Shown one piece after another: positions 25,251 through 33,436 of a stretch of DNA of 64,000 nt; the first letter of the stretch is position 1, and each line of letters starts with the position of its first letter. The stretch comes from DUQX01 sp050948825. GTDB taxonomy: Bacteria; Bacillota; Dethiobacteria; DTU022; UBA8154. The stretch is taken from the NCBI GenBank assembly GCA_050948825.1, contig JBMNEO010000004.1, forward strand, positions 1 to 64,000, given 5' to 3'. A model generated the notes under the pieces. The model ran no database searches. It was not told the DNA's origin and saw only the letters and a list, made by a program, of their open reading frames with translations. A program made the position numbers and the translations under genes.

Positions 25251-25689
25251 AACTTAACCTCCCAGAAAAATATATCTGTGTATGTAAATTCTAAGCTAAT
25301 CTTTTTAGATGGTATAGGGGTTTTTCTGACAGCACTGCATATGCCGCCGTCTCCAGCACAACCCTTGCCTGTTCCGCAGATGCACTTCCGCGATAATTCG
25401 TTTATATTTTCTCTTCTTCAACAAAGAATCCCTTTTTTGAGTAGATGCTTTTCTAACTTTTTTGTGTGTCTGGTAGGATTCAGGCTTGAGAACATTCACT
25501 TTTTCAATTACCGGTGGGGCAGGCTGATATTTTCATAGAACATTAATATCACTACTATTGCTAAAACCTATAAGAGCATATGTCCTTATTAAAAAAAGCT
25601 ATTTCCCCTATGCAAAAAATCTCATTATACTATTAATGAACATTTTCTTATAATTAATAAATTAATAATTAGGTGGTGGTAGTTAATTG
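25251..25689. other. Intergenic region between the DUF4280 gene and yedE
   Basis: About 440 bases without a recognisable gene. The part next to yedE is very AT-rich (TATACT at 25627) and should hold its promoter; the part near 25260 should hold the DUF4280 gene promoter. The central stretch has short open frames without ribosome sites that I do not recognise. Confidence 0.4.
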
Positions 25690-26772
25690 ATGAAAAATGC
25701 ATTGGCAAATAAGTGGGGAATTATCGTCGTTGGTATTGCAATCGGCATTTTGGCTTCATTGCTGCAACTATGGGGTAATCCTGCCAATATGGGTATCTGC
25801 GTGGCCTGCTTTCTACGTGATATTACAGGCGCCCTTGGTTTGCACAGGGCCCCTGTAGTACAGTATCTGCGCCCGGAAATTATTGGCTTTGTGCTAGGCT
25901 CTTTTGCTTCGGCATATCTCTTCAAGGAATTCAGACCCCGGCTGGGCTCTGCACCTATTGTTAGATTTATCCTGGGCGTTTTCGCTATGATTGGTGCCCT
26001 TATATTCCTTGGCTGTCCATGGCGGGCACTGCTTCGCCTCGCCGGCGGTGACTTGAATGCCATTCTGGGCCTGCTCGGCCTTGTTGCAGGTATCTGGATC
26101 GGGACAAGATTTCTCAGTAGTGGCTATAACCTGGGAGCTACCCACAAGACCTACGCATCAGCAGGTTGGATTTTCCCGATCATTATGGCAGGTTTTTTAA
26201 TCTTAATGCTCCTTAATCCGGGGATCCCGGGCGAACCCCAAAGCGGTATTCTTTTTTACAGCGTAGAAGGCCCGGGCTCCATGCATGCGCCACTCATCGT
26301 ATCCCTGATTATCGGTCTTGTCATAGGTTTCCTGGCGCAAAGGAGTCGATTTTGCACCATGGGGGCCATTCGTGACCTCATTCTATTCAAACAGACGCAT
26401 CTTTTTTCAGGAATCGTCGGCTTGGCTGTTGCCGCTTTTGTGACAAATCTGGTAATCAATAAGTTTAACCCCGGTTTTATCGGACAACCAATAGCCCATA
26501 GCATGCATTTCTGGAACTTTGCCGGTATGACCCTTGCCGGCCTGGCATTCGCCCTGGCCGGCGGCTGCCCCGGACGCCAACTCTTCCTCTCCGGCGAAGG
26601 TGACGGTGATGCTGCAGTTTTTGTGATTGGAATGATCGCTGGTGCGGCTTTTGCCCACAATTTCGGACTGGCCAGTTCTGCTGCAGGGGCTACCCCTGCT
26701 GGGATGGTGGCATTTGTTGTTGGGATGGTAGTCTGCCTGCTGATCGGATTTACCATGCGAGAAACAGTATAG
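25690..26772 (+). CDS. yedE: YedE/YeeE-family selenium-metabolism type membrane transporter
   Basis: Integral membrane protein, 360 residues with about ten hydrophobic segments and the conserved cysteine motifs of the sulfur-transport family: GICVACFLRDITGALGLHRA, FLGCPWRALLRLAGGDLNA, SRFCTMGAIRDL and GGCPGRQLFLSGEGDGD. The N-terminal ACFLRDITGALG form is that of the selenium-linked YedE group, a putative selenium transporter. ATG 25690 follows AGGTGGTGG. It is followed 11 bases later by a TusA-like gene. The selenium link is family-level inference. Confidence 0.8.
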   Translation: MKNALANKWGIIVVGIAIGILASLLQLWGNPANMGICVACFLRDITGALGLHRAPVVQYLRPEIIGFVLGSFASAYLFKEFRPRLGSAPIVRFILGVFAMIGALIFLGCPWRALLRLAGGDLNAILGLLGLVAGIWIGTRFLSSGYNLGATHKTYASAGWIFPIIMAGFLILMLLNPGIPGEPQSGILFYSVEGPGSMHAPLIVSLIIGLVIGFLAQRSRFCTMGAIRDLILFKQTHLFSGIVGLAVAAFVTNLVINKFNPGFIGQPIAHSMHFWNFAGMTLAGLAFALAGGCPGRQLFLSGEGDGDAAVFVIGMIAGAAFAHNFGLASSAAGATPAGMVAFVVGMVVCLLIGFTMRETV

Positions 26773-26783
26773 GAGGGTTTTAG

Positions 26784-27005
26784 ATGAGTAACATTGTTGA
26801 TGCCAGGGGATTGTCGTGCCCCCAGCCGGTTATCATGACTGTAAATGCAATAAAAAAAGTTAAAAAAGGCGATATAGTGATTGTAGTGGATACGGATACA
26901 GCTAAGGAAAATGTAAGCCGCGCTGCCAAGGCTCAGGGCTGGGAAGTCGCCGATATTCAACCGAAAGAAGATGGCTACAGCATTACCATAAGAAAGGAAA
27001 GCTAA
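26784..27005 (+). CDS. TusA/SirA-like sulfur-relay (or selenium-relay) protein
   Basis: 73-residue TusA fold starting behind AGGAGGG. The active CPxP cysteine is in DARGLSCPQPVIMTVNAI. TusA-like proteins carry persulfide sulfur and, beside YedE transporters, are thought to carry sulfur or selenium from the channel. It lacks the C-terminal extension of YedF. Operon with yedE. Confidence 0.85.
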   Translation: MSNIVDARGLSCPQPVIMTVNAIKKVKKGDIVIVVDTDTAKENVSRAAKAQGWEVADIQPKEDGYSITIRKES

Positions 27006-27148
27006 AATTTTTAAGGAAGCTAACAGAGATTAATATCAAACCCTTTCAGGCTGTTCCTGTTAACAGTGCTTTGCTGGAACCTGTTGATCTTCTTCAGGAA
27101 AAGAATATGGGAAATATCTTATGGTAAGGGCTGCAATATGAAACTCCT
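27006..27148 (+). other. Unassigned open remnant
   Basis: An open stretch reads KPFQAVPVNSALLEPVDLLQ then EKNMGNILW and a stop at 27126. It has no start codon or ribosome site of its own and is not recognised. It may be the end of a lost gene. Confidence 0.3.
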
Positions 27149-27177
27149 CACCGTTTGCAAAATGTTTGCAAACGGTG
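27149..27177. terminator. Perfect 13-pair hairpin after the yedE-tusA operon
   Basis: CACCGTTTGCAAA and TTTGCAAACGGTG are exact complements with loop ATG. It is followed by ATTTAATCT, so the T-run is weak; it lies between two convergent units (yedE-tusA and the tRNA). Confidence 0.55.
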
Positions 27178-27241
27178 ATTTAATCTAAAAACAAATGTGA
27201 GGCCGAAGCCTCACGCATGCCTTGAAACTATACTTATGTAT

Positions 27242-27318
27242 TGGTCGGAGCGGCGGGATTTGAACCCGCGGCCTCTTGGTCCCGAACCAAGCGCGCTGCC
27301 AAACTGCGCTACGCCCCG
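27242..27318 (-). tRNA. tRNA-Pro (anticodon CGG)
   Basis: On the minus strand CGGGGCG opens the acceptor stem and pairs with CGCTCCG (one G-U). The anticodon arm is CTTGG-TTCGGGA-CCAAG, giving anticodon CGG; the T arm has GGTTCAAATCC. The 3' CCA is encoded. Length 77 bases. Confidence 0.95.
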
Positions 27319-27609
27319 CCATAGTCCCTGCGATTGAGATTATAACATAAGTGTAAGAGAAAGACAATGGGTTAAAGCAGTAGTGTGTGTTTAATCTGTG
27401 ATAATGTCACCCTGAAATATTTCGAAGAGGTCAAAAACCTCTGACAAGTTTTGATAGATTCAATTGGCCAATTTTATGCGATCGGAAGAATTTGTAAAAG
27501 GGAAAAACGAGTGGGAGTTTTTTCACGATTTATGCAGGAATCACCCCTTTTGTGTCGAAGATTATATGAAGATTTTATAACTAAACCAAATGCGTGCGGG
27601 GTGATATAT

Positions 27610-27849
27610 ATGATGATAGCCGGGAATGCGCTCGGCAGCAGAATAAGGGCGTTGAGGAGATTAAAAAGAATGACTCAGCAGGAATTGGCGGAGAAGTTGA
27701 ATCTCTCTGCCAGTCAATTAAGCAATATTGAAAGGGGAGTCAAAGCGCCGAAGCCGGAACTTATAGAAAAAATGGCAGCCAGGTTAAATATTCCCAGAGA
27801 AGAATTTTTTTTGGTATCCGAAAGAGCTAAAAGGCACCTTTTATTTTAG
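27610..27849 (+). CDS. Small XRE-family regulator
   Basis: 79 residues from ATG 27610 behind GGGGTGAT; the frame is open further upstream but without a better start. The HTH core is LRRLKRMTQQELAEKLNLSA then SQLSNIERGVKAPKPELIEK, followed by a short basic tail. Stand-alone regulator; its target is unknown. Confidence 0.8.
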   Translation: MMIAGNALGSRIRALRRLKRMTQQELAEKLNLSASQLSNIERGVKAPKPELIEKMAARLNIPREEFFLVSERAKRHLLF

Positions 27850-27968
27850 CTTCTTCTCTCTCTTTTTTCTGAACCCCTTTTTTAAAATCGTGTAATTGTA
27901 TATAATATTACCTGGAAGGCAGCACTACATAATACAGGGGGTGAAAGGGTATTTTATGCCCGCAGGAG

Positions 27969-28163
27969 ATGTGTCAGTCTGATGCTTATTTGTTAATAAA
28001 CGGCCGGCAAGAGCTTTTTATGAAGGATGTGAGCTTTTTAAAGCCGGGGGCTGAGGGGGAGCTTTACCTGGAAGGGATTCTGGGAGAGCAGAAAAAGGTT
28101 AAAGCGAAAATTAAAGAACTTTTTTTAACAGACCATAAAATTGTTTTGGAGGCAGCAGAGTAA
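27969..28163 (+). CDS. CooT-family nickel-binding protein
   Basis: 64 residues. It starts Met-Cys-Gln-Ser (the second-position Cys is the nickel ligand in CooT), then AYLLINGRQELFMKDV, LGEQKKVKAKIKEL and TDHKIVLE, matching the CooT family throughout. Known members bind Ni(II) as dimers and serve carbon monoxide dehydrogenase maturation in some organisms; no CODH gene is in this window. AGGAG lies directly against the ATG, closer than usual. Confidence 0.8.
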   Translation: MCQSDAYLLINGRQELFMKDVSFLKPGAEGELYLEGILGEQKKVKAKIKELFLTDHKIVLEAAE

Positions 28164-28194
28164 GTCTTTTTTTGCTAAAATGAGCTAAAAAATT

Positions 28195-28303
28195 TAACTT
28201 CTTTTGAAAGCGGTCAGCTTGTAAGTGCTGGCTGTTTTTTTTAGCTGTTTTTTAGCCGGCTTTTTTTTAAAAAGGATTGTTTTTTAGCCGGCTTTTTGTT
28301 AAA
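28195..28303 (+). terminator. Cluster of T-rich hairpins
   Basis: GGTCAGC/GCTGGCT with T8, then two further copies of the palindrome AGCCGGCT, each flanked by T-runs (TTTTTTAGCCGGCTTTTT) and about 35 bases apart. Tandem terminators after the cooT-like gene, or a duplicated one. Confidence 0.6.
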
Positions 28304-28403
28304 ATAATCCGTGTATACAAGGTTGTGCACAAGAACCAAACAAATAACGCGGATTATATTTCTCAAGCACTATGACAGTATTGCATGACTGACTGTGAGG
28401 TGA

Positions 28404-28943
28404 TTGGTGTTGGCGGAAGAACTGGTTCGTATAGGCGAGAAAATTATCAGCATGCGAAAAATCCAGGACAGTATACAAAAGATCTTGCAGCTGCGCTCCT
28501 TGGGTCTTTCTCAACAGGAAGCGGCCAATTTATTACATCTGGATCGAACGTTTATCTCACGGTTGGAGAGCATCGGCGAAGTGAGAAAAGGTAAAAAAAT
28601 AGCGGTATTTGGTTTTCCATTGCTTAATAAAGATGAGATAGGAAAAATAGCAGCAGATCATGGAGTAGATTTCATCTGGCTGATGAATGAAGCGGAGAGG
28701 TGGGATCTGGTAAAGGATAAAAGCGCCCTCGATTTTTTTAATCAGTTGATGGAGCTGATCACAAAGCTGCAGTCCTATGATGTCGTGATCATTATCGGCT
28801 CGCGCCGCTGGTTAAAAATTGCCGAAGCTTTATTGACCGGAGAGCTTATATTTTTGGAACTGGGTAAATCCCCCATAATAGGGGATCGGACACTAAACCC
28901 GGATTCTTTCGAGGAGACCCTGGTAAAATTAGTAAAAGAATAA
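28404..28943 (+). CDS. HTH regulator preceding two dehydrogenase-like genes
   Basis: About 178 residues; starts TTG 28404, GTG 28407 and TTG 28410 all follow GAGGTGA, the last two being better spaced. An HTH reads LRSLGLSQQEAANLLHLDRT then FISRLESIGEVRKGKKIAVF. The C-terminal half (DVVIIIGSRRWLKIAEALLT) is a small alpha/beta domain I do not recognise. Always judged from its position, 60 bases before the two COG5322-type genes, it likely regulates or belongs with them. Confidence 0.65.
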   Translation: MVLAEELVRIGEKIISMRKIQDSIQKILQLRSLGLSQQEAANLLHLDRTFISRLESIGEVRKGKKIAVFGFPLLNKDEIGKIAADHGVDFIWLMNEAERWDLVKDKSALDFFNQLMELITKLQSYDVVIIIGSRRWLKIAEALLTGELIFLELGKSPIIGDRTLNPDSFEETLVKLVKE

Positions 28944-29003
28944 TGGCAAAGCTATACAGGCTATGAATATACAGACTGTAAATGATAAAGGAGGCGGAAA
29001 ATA

Positions 29004-29900
29004 GTGAAACAAGTAGTAGGTATTAGCCTGGGCTCTTCAACAAGGGACCATTCAGCAGAGGTTAATCTTCTGGGGCAGTCATTTCTGGTAAGACGTATCG
29101 GAACTGACGGGGATATGCAGAAGATGATCCGCTTTATCAGGGATAATGACGGGAAAGTAGACGCCTTTGGGCTTGGTGGCATGGATCTATATATACAGGC
29201 TGTTAACCGGCGCTATACTTTCAGGGATGCTCAGAAGGTTGCCGGTGCTGCCCGGATTACACCTATACTTGATGGTTCCGGTTTAAAAAATACCCTTGAA
29301 AGAAAAGTTGTGGATTACCTGCTGCAAGAAACGGATATTTTAGCTGAAAAGAAAAAAGTACTCGTTGTGAGCGCTATGGACCGTTTCGGATTGGCTCAAA
29401 GCCTGGAGCAGGCCGGTTGTGAGATGCAATACGGGGATCTAATCTTTGTCCTTAATCTGCCTGTCCCCTTGAAATCGCTTAAAACACTTGCTTTCATTGC
29501 TGCTGTAGCTGTGCCGGTAATCCGTCTCTTACCGTTTTCTATGATTTACCCTACAGGTAAAAAACAGGAGACGAACAAGCCGCGTCATCCGCAGTTTTTT
29601 CTCAGGGCGGATATCATTGCCGGTGACTTTCATTTTATTAAACGGTATATGCCCGTAGAGCTTCCCGGCAAGATTATCATTACCAATACCGTTACCTCCT
29701 CCGATATCGAGATGCTGCGAAATAAAGGAGTTAAGATGCTTGTTACGACTACACCCGAATTAAACGGCCGCTCTTTCGGGACGAATGTCATGGAAGCTTT
29801 GATGGTAGCATATGCTGGTTGTAAAAAAGAGCTTAATCCGCCTGAGTATCAGCTATTGCTGGAGGAACTTAATTTTAAGCCCAGGATAATCGAATTATAA
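29004..29900 (+). CDS. Conserved protein of the 'quinate 5-dehydrogenase-like' group
   Basis: 298 residues. VVGISLGSSTRDHSAEVNLL opens the chain and GLGGMDLYIQAVNRRYTFRD follows; SDIEMLRNKGVKMLVTTTPE then NGRSFGTNVMEALMVAYAG close it. This clostridial family is often labelled quinate/shikimate dehydrogenase-like, but I see no classical GxGxxG dinucleotide motif and would not claim that activity. It is always likely to work with the following acyl-ACP-reductase-like gene, with which it is co-oriented. GGAGGCGG precedes the ATG. Confidence 0.6.
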   Translation: MKQVVGISLGSSTRDHSAEVNLLGQSFLVRRIGTDGDMQKMIRFIRDNDGKVDAFGLGGMDLYIQAVNRRYTFRDAQKVAGAARITPILDGSGLKNTLERKVVDYLLQETDILAEKKKVLVVSAMDRFGLAQSLEQAGCEMQYGDLIFVLNLPVPLKSLKTLAFIAAVAVPVIRLLPFSMIYPTGKKQETNKPRHPQFFLRADIIAGDFHFIKRYMPVELPGKIIITNTVTSSDIEMLRNKGVKMLVTTTPELNGRSFGTNVMEALMVAYAGCKKELNPPEYQLLLEELNFKPRIIEL

Positions 29901-29918
29901 GGCTATAAGACATATAAG

Positions 29919-29998
29919 CCAAAGATTGCCAAAGATCGCCAAAGACCGCAAAGTGTGAAAGGAGGCTGCCGGCGCACTTATTACCGGCAATATCTATG
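29919..29998 (+). promoter_or_regulatory. Short tandem repeat and a hairpin between ribosome site and start codon
   Basis: CCAAAGATTG, CCAAAGATCG, CCAAAGACCG and a partial fourth unit repeat every 10 bases (29919-29956). GAAAGGAGG follows at 29957-29965, but the ATG is at 29996. GCCGG (29968-29972) and CCGGC (29984-29988) can pair and loop out 21 bases, bringing the ribosome site to about nine bases from the ATG. Confidence 0.6.
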
Positions 29999-31117
29999 GA
30001 GACAGCAAAATTTGCATTTATTTTGCATCCTTTAACTATTGATGATGTTTTTAGAAAGTATCGCTTTATGAAGAAATGGCCGGTTCGTTGGGTCGAATCG
30101 GCCGTTCGGAAGTTACCTCCTTTAATAACATCCAGGATTACGGGCATCTCCTCCCCTTATGGTAATCTGGAGGGCCTGTTTGTAGGTGTTTCCCTTACTT
30201 CACGGCAAATGCTGGAGCTTCCGCTGGAGGTAACGCTGCAAAAAATAATCGCTGCAGGTAAGAAGGCCGCTCGGGAAGGAGCAAAAATCGTGGGTCTGGG
30301 GGCGATGACGGCCGTTGTCGGAGATGGCGGCATTACTATTGCGCGCAATCTGGATATAGCCGTTACAACCGGGAACAGCTACACTGTTGCCACTGCCCTG
30401 GAAGGCACCCAGAGGGCCACCGAACTGATGGGAATTGACTTGGAGAGGGCAGAGGTAGCCATCCTGGGAGCGACGGGATCGATTGGAAGTGTATGCGCAC
30501 GGATTTTGGCCAGAAAAGCAAATTATATGACTTTAATTGCCCGAAACATGCCGCGTATGGAAAAACTTGCGGAGGGTATACTTCAAGATACTGGCCTTGC
30601 TGTGAAAGTAACCTCCAATGTCAATGATGCGGTTAGAAAAGCGGATGTTATTATTGCCGTTTCCAGCGCTGCCGATAGTTTGATCCGTCCGGAAGATCTC
30701 AAGCCCGGCGCGGTAGTATGTGATGTCGCCAGGCCTCGCGATGTATCAGCACAGGTGGCGCAAACCAGAGACGATGTTTTGGTTATCGAAGGAGGGGTAG
30801 TTGAAGTCCCCGGAGATGTTGAATTTAATTTTAACTTTGGATTTCCTCCTAAAACGGCTTATGCCTGCATGGCGGAGACGATGATTCTTGCCCTGGAAAA
30901 CCGTTTCGAAAATTATTCCCTTGGACGGGAGATGACTGTACGTCAGATCGACGAGATTAGCGCACTTGCAGCGAAGCATGGCTTTAAGCTGGCTGGTTTT
31001 CGCAGTTTTGAAAGAGCTCTGGACAATGAAGCTATTGAACGGATAAAGGAAAAAGCCCGTTTAAGGAGATTGGAATTGGGGATTTCTATACCGGCATTTG
31101 GCTGCGATCCAAGATAA
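29996..31117 (+). CDS. COG5322-type NAD(P)-dependent dehydrogenase / acyl-ACP reductase-like protein
   Basis: 373 residues. Dinucleotide motif AILGATGSIGSVCARILAR near residue 155; the preceding ITIARNLDIAVTTGNSYTVA and the later EGGVVEVPGDVEFNFNFGFP and TAYACMAETMILALENRFEN align with the pattern of cyanobacterial long-chain acyl-ACP reductases (AAR). In AAR the active Cys makes a thioester; no cysteine appears in the equivalent GGFSS-like region here (LGAMTAVVGD), so the reaction may differ. Substrate unknown. Confidence 0.65.
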   Translation: METAKFAFILHPLTIDDVFRKYRFMKKWPVRWVESAVRKLPPLITSRITGISSPYGNLEGLFVGVSLTSRQMLELPLEVTLQKIIAAGKKAAREGAKIVGLGAMTAVVGDGGITIARNLDIAVTTGNSYTVATALEGTQRATELMGIDLERAEVAILGATGSIGSVCARILARKANYMTLIARNMPRMEKLAEGILQDTGLAVKVTSNVNDAVRKADVIIAVSSAADSLIRPEDLKPGAVVCDVARPRDVSAQVAQTRDDVLVIEGGVVEVPGDVEFNFNFGFPPKTAYACMAETMILALENRFENYSLGREMTVRQIDEISALAAKHGFKLAGFRSFERALDNEAIERIKEKARLRRLELGISIPAFGCDPR

Positions 31118-31123
31118 AAAAAT

Positions 31124-31152
31124 TTGACAAAGATAGAATATCTGTCTATAAT
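31124..31152 (+). promoter_or_regulatory. Consensus sigma-A promoter upstream of greA-lysS
   Basis: Perfect TTGACA (31124-31129), 17-base spacer, perfect TATAAT (31147-31152). Transcription from here gives a leader of about 260 bases before greA. Confidence 0.85.
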
Positions 31153-31211
31153 AAGCTTGCTTGAATCTTTTTTCTCCTGTTATTTATTGCTGAAAGATCT
31201 TTGAACCTGGA

Positions 31212-31297
31212 AAGTGCCAAGGCGGACTTGGCACTTATTCTTACTTAGGCTATCTTAGGCAAATAAGGCAGAATACAAAAAAGGCAGGAGTCCGCAT
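31212..31297 (+). promoter_or_regulatory. Leader with two exclusive structures before greA
   Basis: AAGTGCCAAG (31212-31221) and CTTGGCACTT (31227-31236) form a perfect 10-pair stem with loop GCGGA. The loop/right-arm sequence GCGGACT is exactly complementary to AGTCCGC near 31288-31294, so a competing long-range pairing is possible. No T-run follows the first stem and no T-box signature is seen. Confidence 0.5.
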
Positions 31298-31421
31298 CCA
31301 TGCATGCAATGACAGCTATGTTCATCCAGAAGAACGTAGTAAGGAATAATTATTTTTAAAAACACATATAATTTTCTGCTGAGGCCTATAATTTTTCATC
31401 AATTTTAAAGGAGAGAGGTAA

Positions 31422-31895
31422 ATGTCGTCAAAAGAGGTGGTCCTTACTCAGAATGGTTTAAGAAAACTGGAGGAAGAGCTTTCTTTTCTTAAGTCTGTGA
31501 GAAGGCGGGAGGTGGCTTCCCGTATTAAAACTGCAATTACCTTTGGAGATTTGAGCGATAACTCTGAGTATGAGGATGCTAAAAACGAGCAGGCTTTTAT
31601 CGAAGGCAGGATTATTACCCTGGAAAAGATGCTCCGCAATGCCCGTCTAATTGACCACGACGATATTAATAAGGAAGTAGTAGATTTTGGTTCCACGGTA
31701 CTTTTACAGGAACAGGAAAGTGGAGAAGAGCTGGAATTCACTATAGTTGGATCCGCTGAATCCGATCCGCTGAATAATATGATCTCAAATGAGTCACCGG
31801 TGGGAAGGGCGATATTTGGTTCTCCTGTAGGAACAGTTGTAGAGGTAAAAACTCCTGCCGGTATTATGAGGTATAAAATAACGGAGATTAAATAA
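31422..31895 (+). CDS. greA: Transcription elongation factor GreA
   Basis: Rescues backtracked RNA polymerase by stimulating transcript cleavage. 157 residues, the standard length: N-terminal coiled coil with LTQNGLRKLEEELSFLKSVR and the tip acidic pair in GDLSDNSEYEDAKNEQAFIE, then the FKBP-like C-terminal domain with SPVGRAIFGSPVG. AGGAGAGAGG precedes the ATG. Followed 19 bases later by lysS, a common clostridial pairing. Confidence 0.95.
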   Translation: MSSKEVVLTQNGLRKLEEELSFLKSVRRREVASRIKTAITFGDLSDNSEYEDAKNEQAFIEGRIITLEKMLRNARLIDHDDINKEVVDFGSTVLLQEQESGEELEFTIVGSAESDPLNNMISNESPVGRAIFGSPVGTVVEVKTPAGIMRYKITEIK

Positions 31896-31914
31896 ATGGG
31901 GGTTAATACATTCT

Positions 31915-33381
31915 ATGTCAGAGGTCCATCACGGTGATGAGTTTTACTTCAGGCAAAAAAAAGTAGCGGAACTCAGAGAAAAGGGTGTTGAACCTTACGG
32001 CGAAAAATACGAGGTTACTCACCAGGCGGCGGCGGTTATTCAAAATTACGCAGGGCTGGAGGATAAGAGTGTAAGTGTTTCAGGGCGGATAACTAGCAAA
32101 CGGGGACACGGCAAGGCCGCTTTTGCCCATATTCAGGATATGAGCGGGAAAATTCAACTCTATATCAGGCAGGACCGTGTTGGCGAGGAAGAATACAACT
32201 TATATAAGAACCTTGATGTCGGGGATATTATCGGTGCGACCGGAGAAGTTTTTAAAACGAAAACCGGTGAAATAACGATTAATATCTCCTCTTTTAATCT
32301 TTTATCAAAATCGCTGCGGCCGTTGCCGGAAAAATGGCATGGTCTGAAAGATGTGGAGCTGCGCTACCGTCAGCGGTATGTTGATTTGATCGTGAACCCT
32401 GCTGTACGCGAGGTTTTTATTACCCGCAGCAAGGTGATTCAGCACATTCGCGAATACTTGAACAGAAAAGGTTTCTTAGAAGTTGAAACTCCGGTAATGC
32501 ACGGTGTCGCCGGGGGGGCCAGTGCCCGACCATTTGTTACGCATCACAACGCGCTTGATATTGATCTTTACCTGAGAATTGCCACCGAGTTGCATTTAAA
32601 AAGGCTGGTTGTGGGTGGAATAGAAAAGGTATTTGAGCTGGGAAGGATCTTTAGAAATGAAGGGATTTCTACCAACCATAATCCCGAGTTTACTACGGTG
32701 GAGATCTACCAAACGAATGCAGATTATGAGGATATGATGAAGCTTACTGAAGAACTTGTGGCTTCAGTTGCCGGGGAGATTCTGGGAACCTTGAAAATCA
32801 GCTATGGCGGAAAAGAGCTCGATTTGTCACTGCCCTGGCCTCGCCGCGACCTTCTTGACATTGTCCGGGAGTATACAGGTGTTGATTTTGAGTCTATCCC
32901 TGACGATGATGGAGCCAGGCGGGTAGCCCTGCAGAAAGGTCTGGAACTTGAAGGTGAAGAAAGCAGGGGGCAGATTATTTTTACCTTTTTTGAAAAATTT
33001 TGCGAGGACAGGCTTTGGGGCCCCCTCTTTGTGAAAAAATACCCGGTAGAAGTGTCGCCGCTGGCCAGGCGTTGCAGTGACGACCCGCGCTATACCTGCC
33101 GCTTTGAGACTTTTCTTGCCGGCAAGGAGATTGCAGATGCTTTTACGGAGCTTATTGATCCTTTTGATCAGCGGGCGCGATTTGAAGCGCAGGTTAAAAT
33201 GCGTGCTGCCGGCGACGAAGAAGCGCACATGATGGACGAGGATTTTCTTACTGCGCTGGAATACGGGATGCCGCCAACCGGGGGGCTTGGTATCGGTATC
33301 GACAGATTGATCATGATTCTCACCGATTCCCCCTCTATCAGGGATGTCATTCTCTTCCCCACGATGAGGCCCAGGGAATAA
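31915..33381 (+). CDS. lysS: Lysyl-tRNA synthetase (class II)
   Basis: Charges tRNA-Lys. 488 residues: N-terminal OB-fold anticodon-binding domain (SVSGRITSKRGHGKAAFAHI), class II motif 1 around FLEVETPVMHGVAGGASARP, motif 2 FRNEGISTNHNPEFTTVEIY, and motif 3 GMPPTGGLGIGIDRLIMILT. All expected parts are present. Operon with greA. Confidence 0.97.
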   Translation: MSEVHHGDEFYFRQKKVAELREKGVEPYGEKYEVTHQAAAVIQNYAGLEDKSVSVSGRITSKRGHGKAAFAHIQDMSGKIQLYIRQDRVGEEEYNLYKNLDVGDIIGATGEVFKTKTGEITINISSFNLLSKSLRPLPEKWHGLKDVELRYRQRYVDLIVNPAVREVFITRSKVIQHIREYLNRKGFLEVETPVMHGVAGGASARPFVTHHNALDIDLYLRIATELHLKRLVVGGIEKVFELGRIFRNEGISTNHNPEFTTVEIYQTNADYEDMMKLTEELVASVAGEILGTLKISYGGKELDLSLPWPRRDLLDIVREYTGVDFESIPDDDGARRVALQKGLELEGEESRGQIIFTFFEKFCEDRLWGPLFVKKYPVEVSPLARRCSDDPRYTCRFETFLAGKEIADAFTELIDPFDQRARFEAQVKMRAAGDEEAHMMDEDFLTALEYGMPPTGGLGIGIDRLIMILTDSPSIRDVILFPTMRPRE

Positions 33382-33436
33382 AAAAATCCTATAATGAATA
33401 AGAAAACCCTATTTTTTTATTCCTCTAAAAAATAAA

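Noticed and set aside
24919..25257. 112-codon plus-strand open frame
   Set aside because: It runs antisense to the DUF4280 gene, which has a ribosome site and clear family motifs on the minus strand; the plus frame has neither.
27451..27609. Longer N-terminus for the XRE regulator
   Set aside because: The upstream open stretch has no HTH-family similarity and the ATG at 27610 has the only good ribosome site.
31124..31421. T-box riboswitch before greA-lysS
   Set aside because: No TGGNACCGCG antiterminator motif, no specifier-loop arrangement and no terminator T-run.
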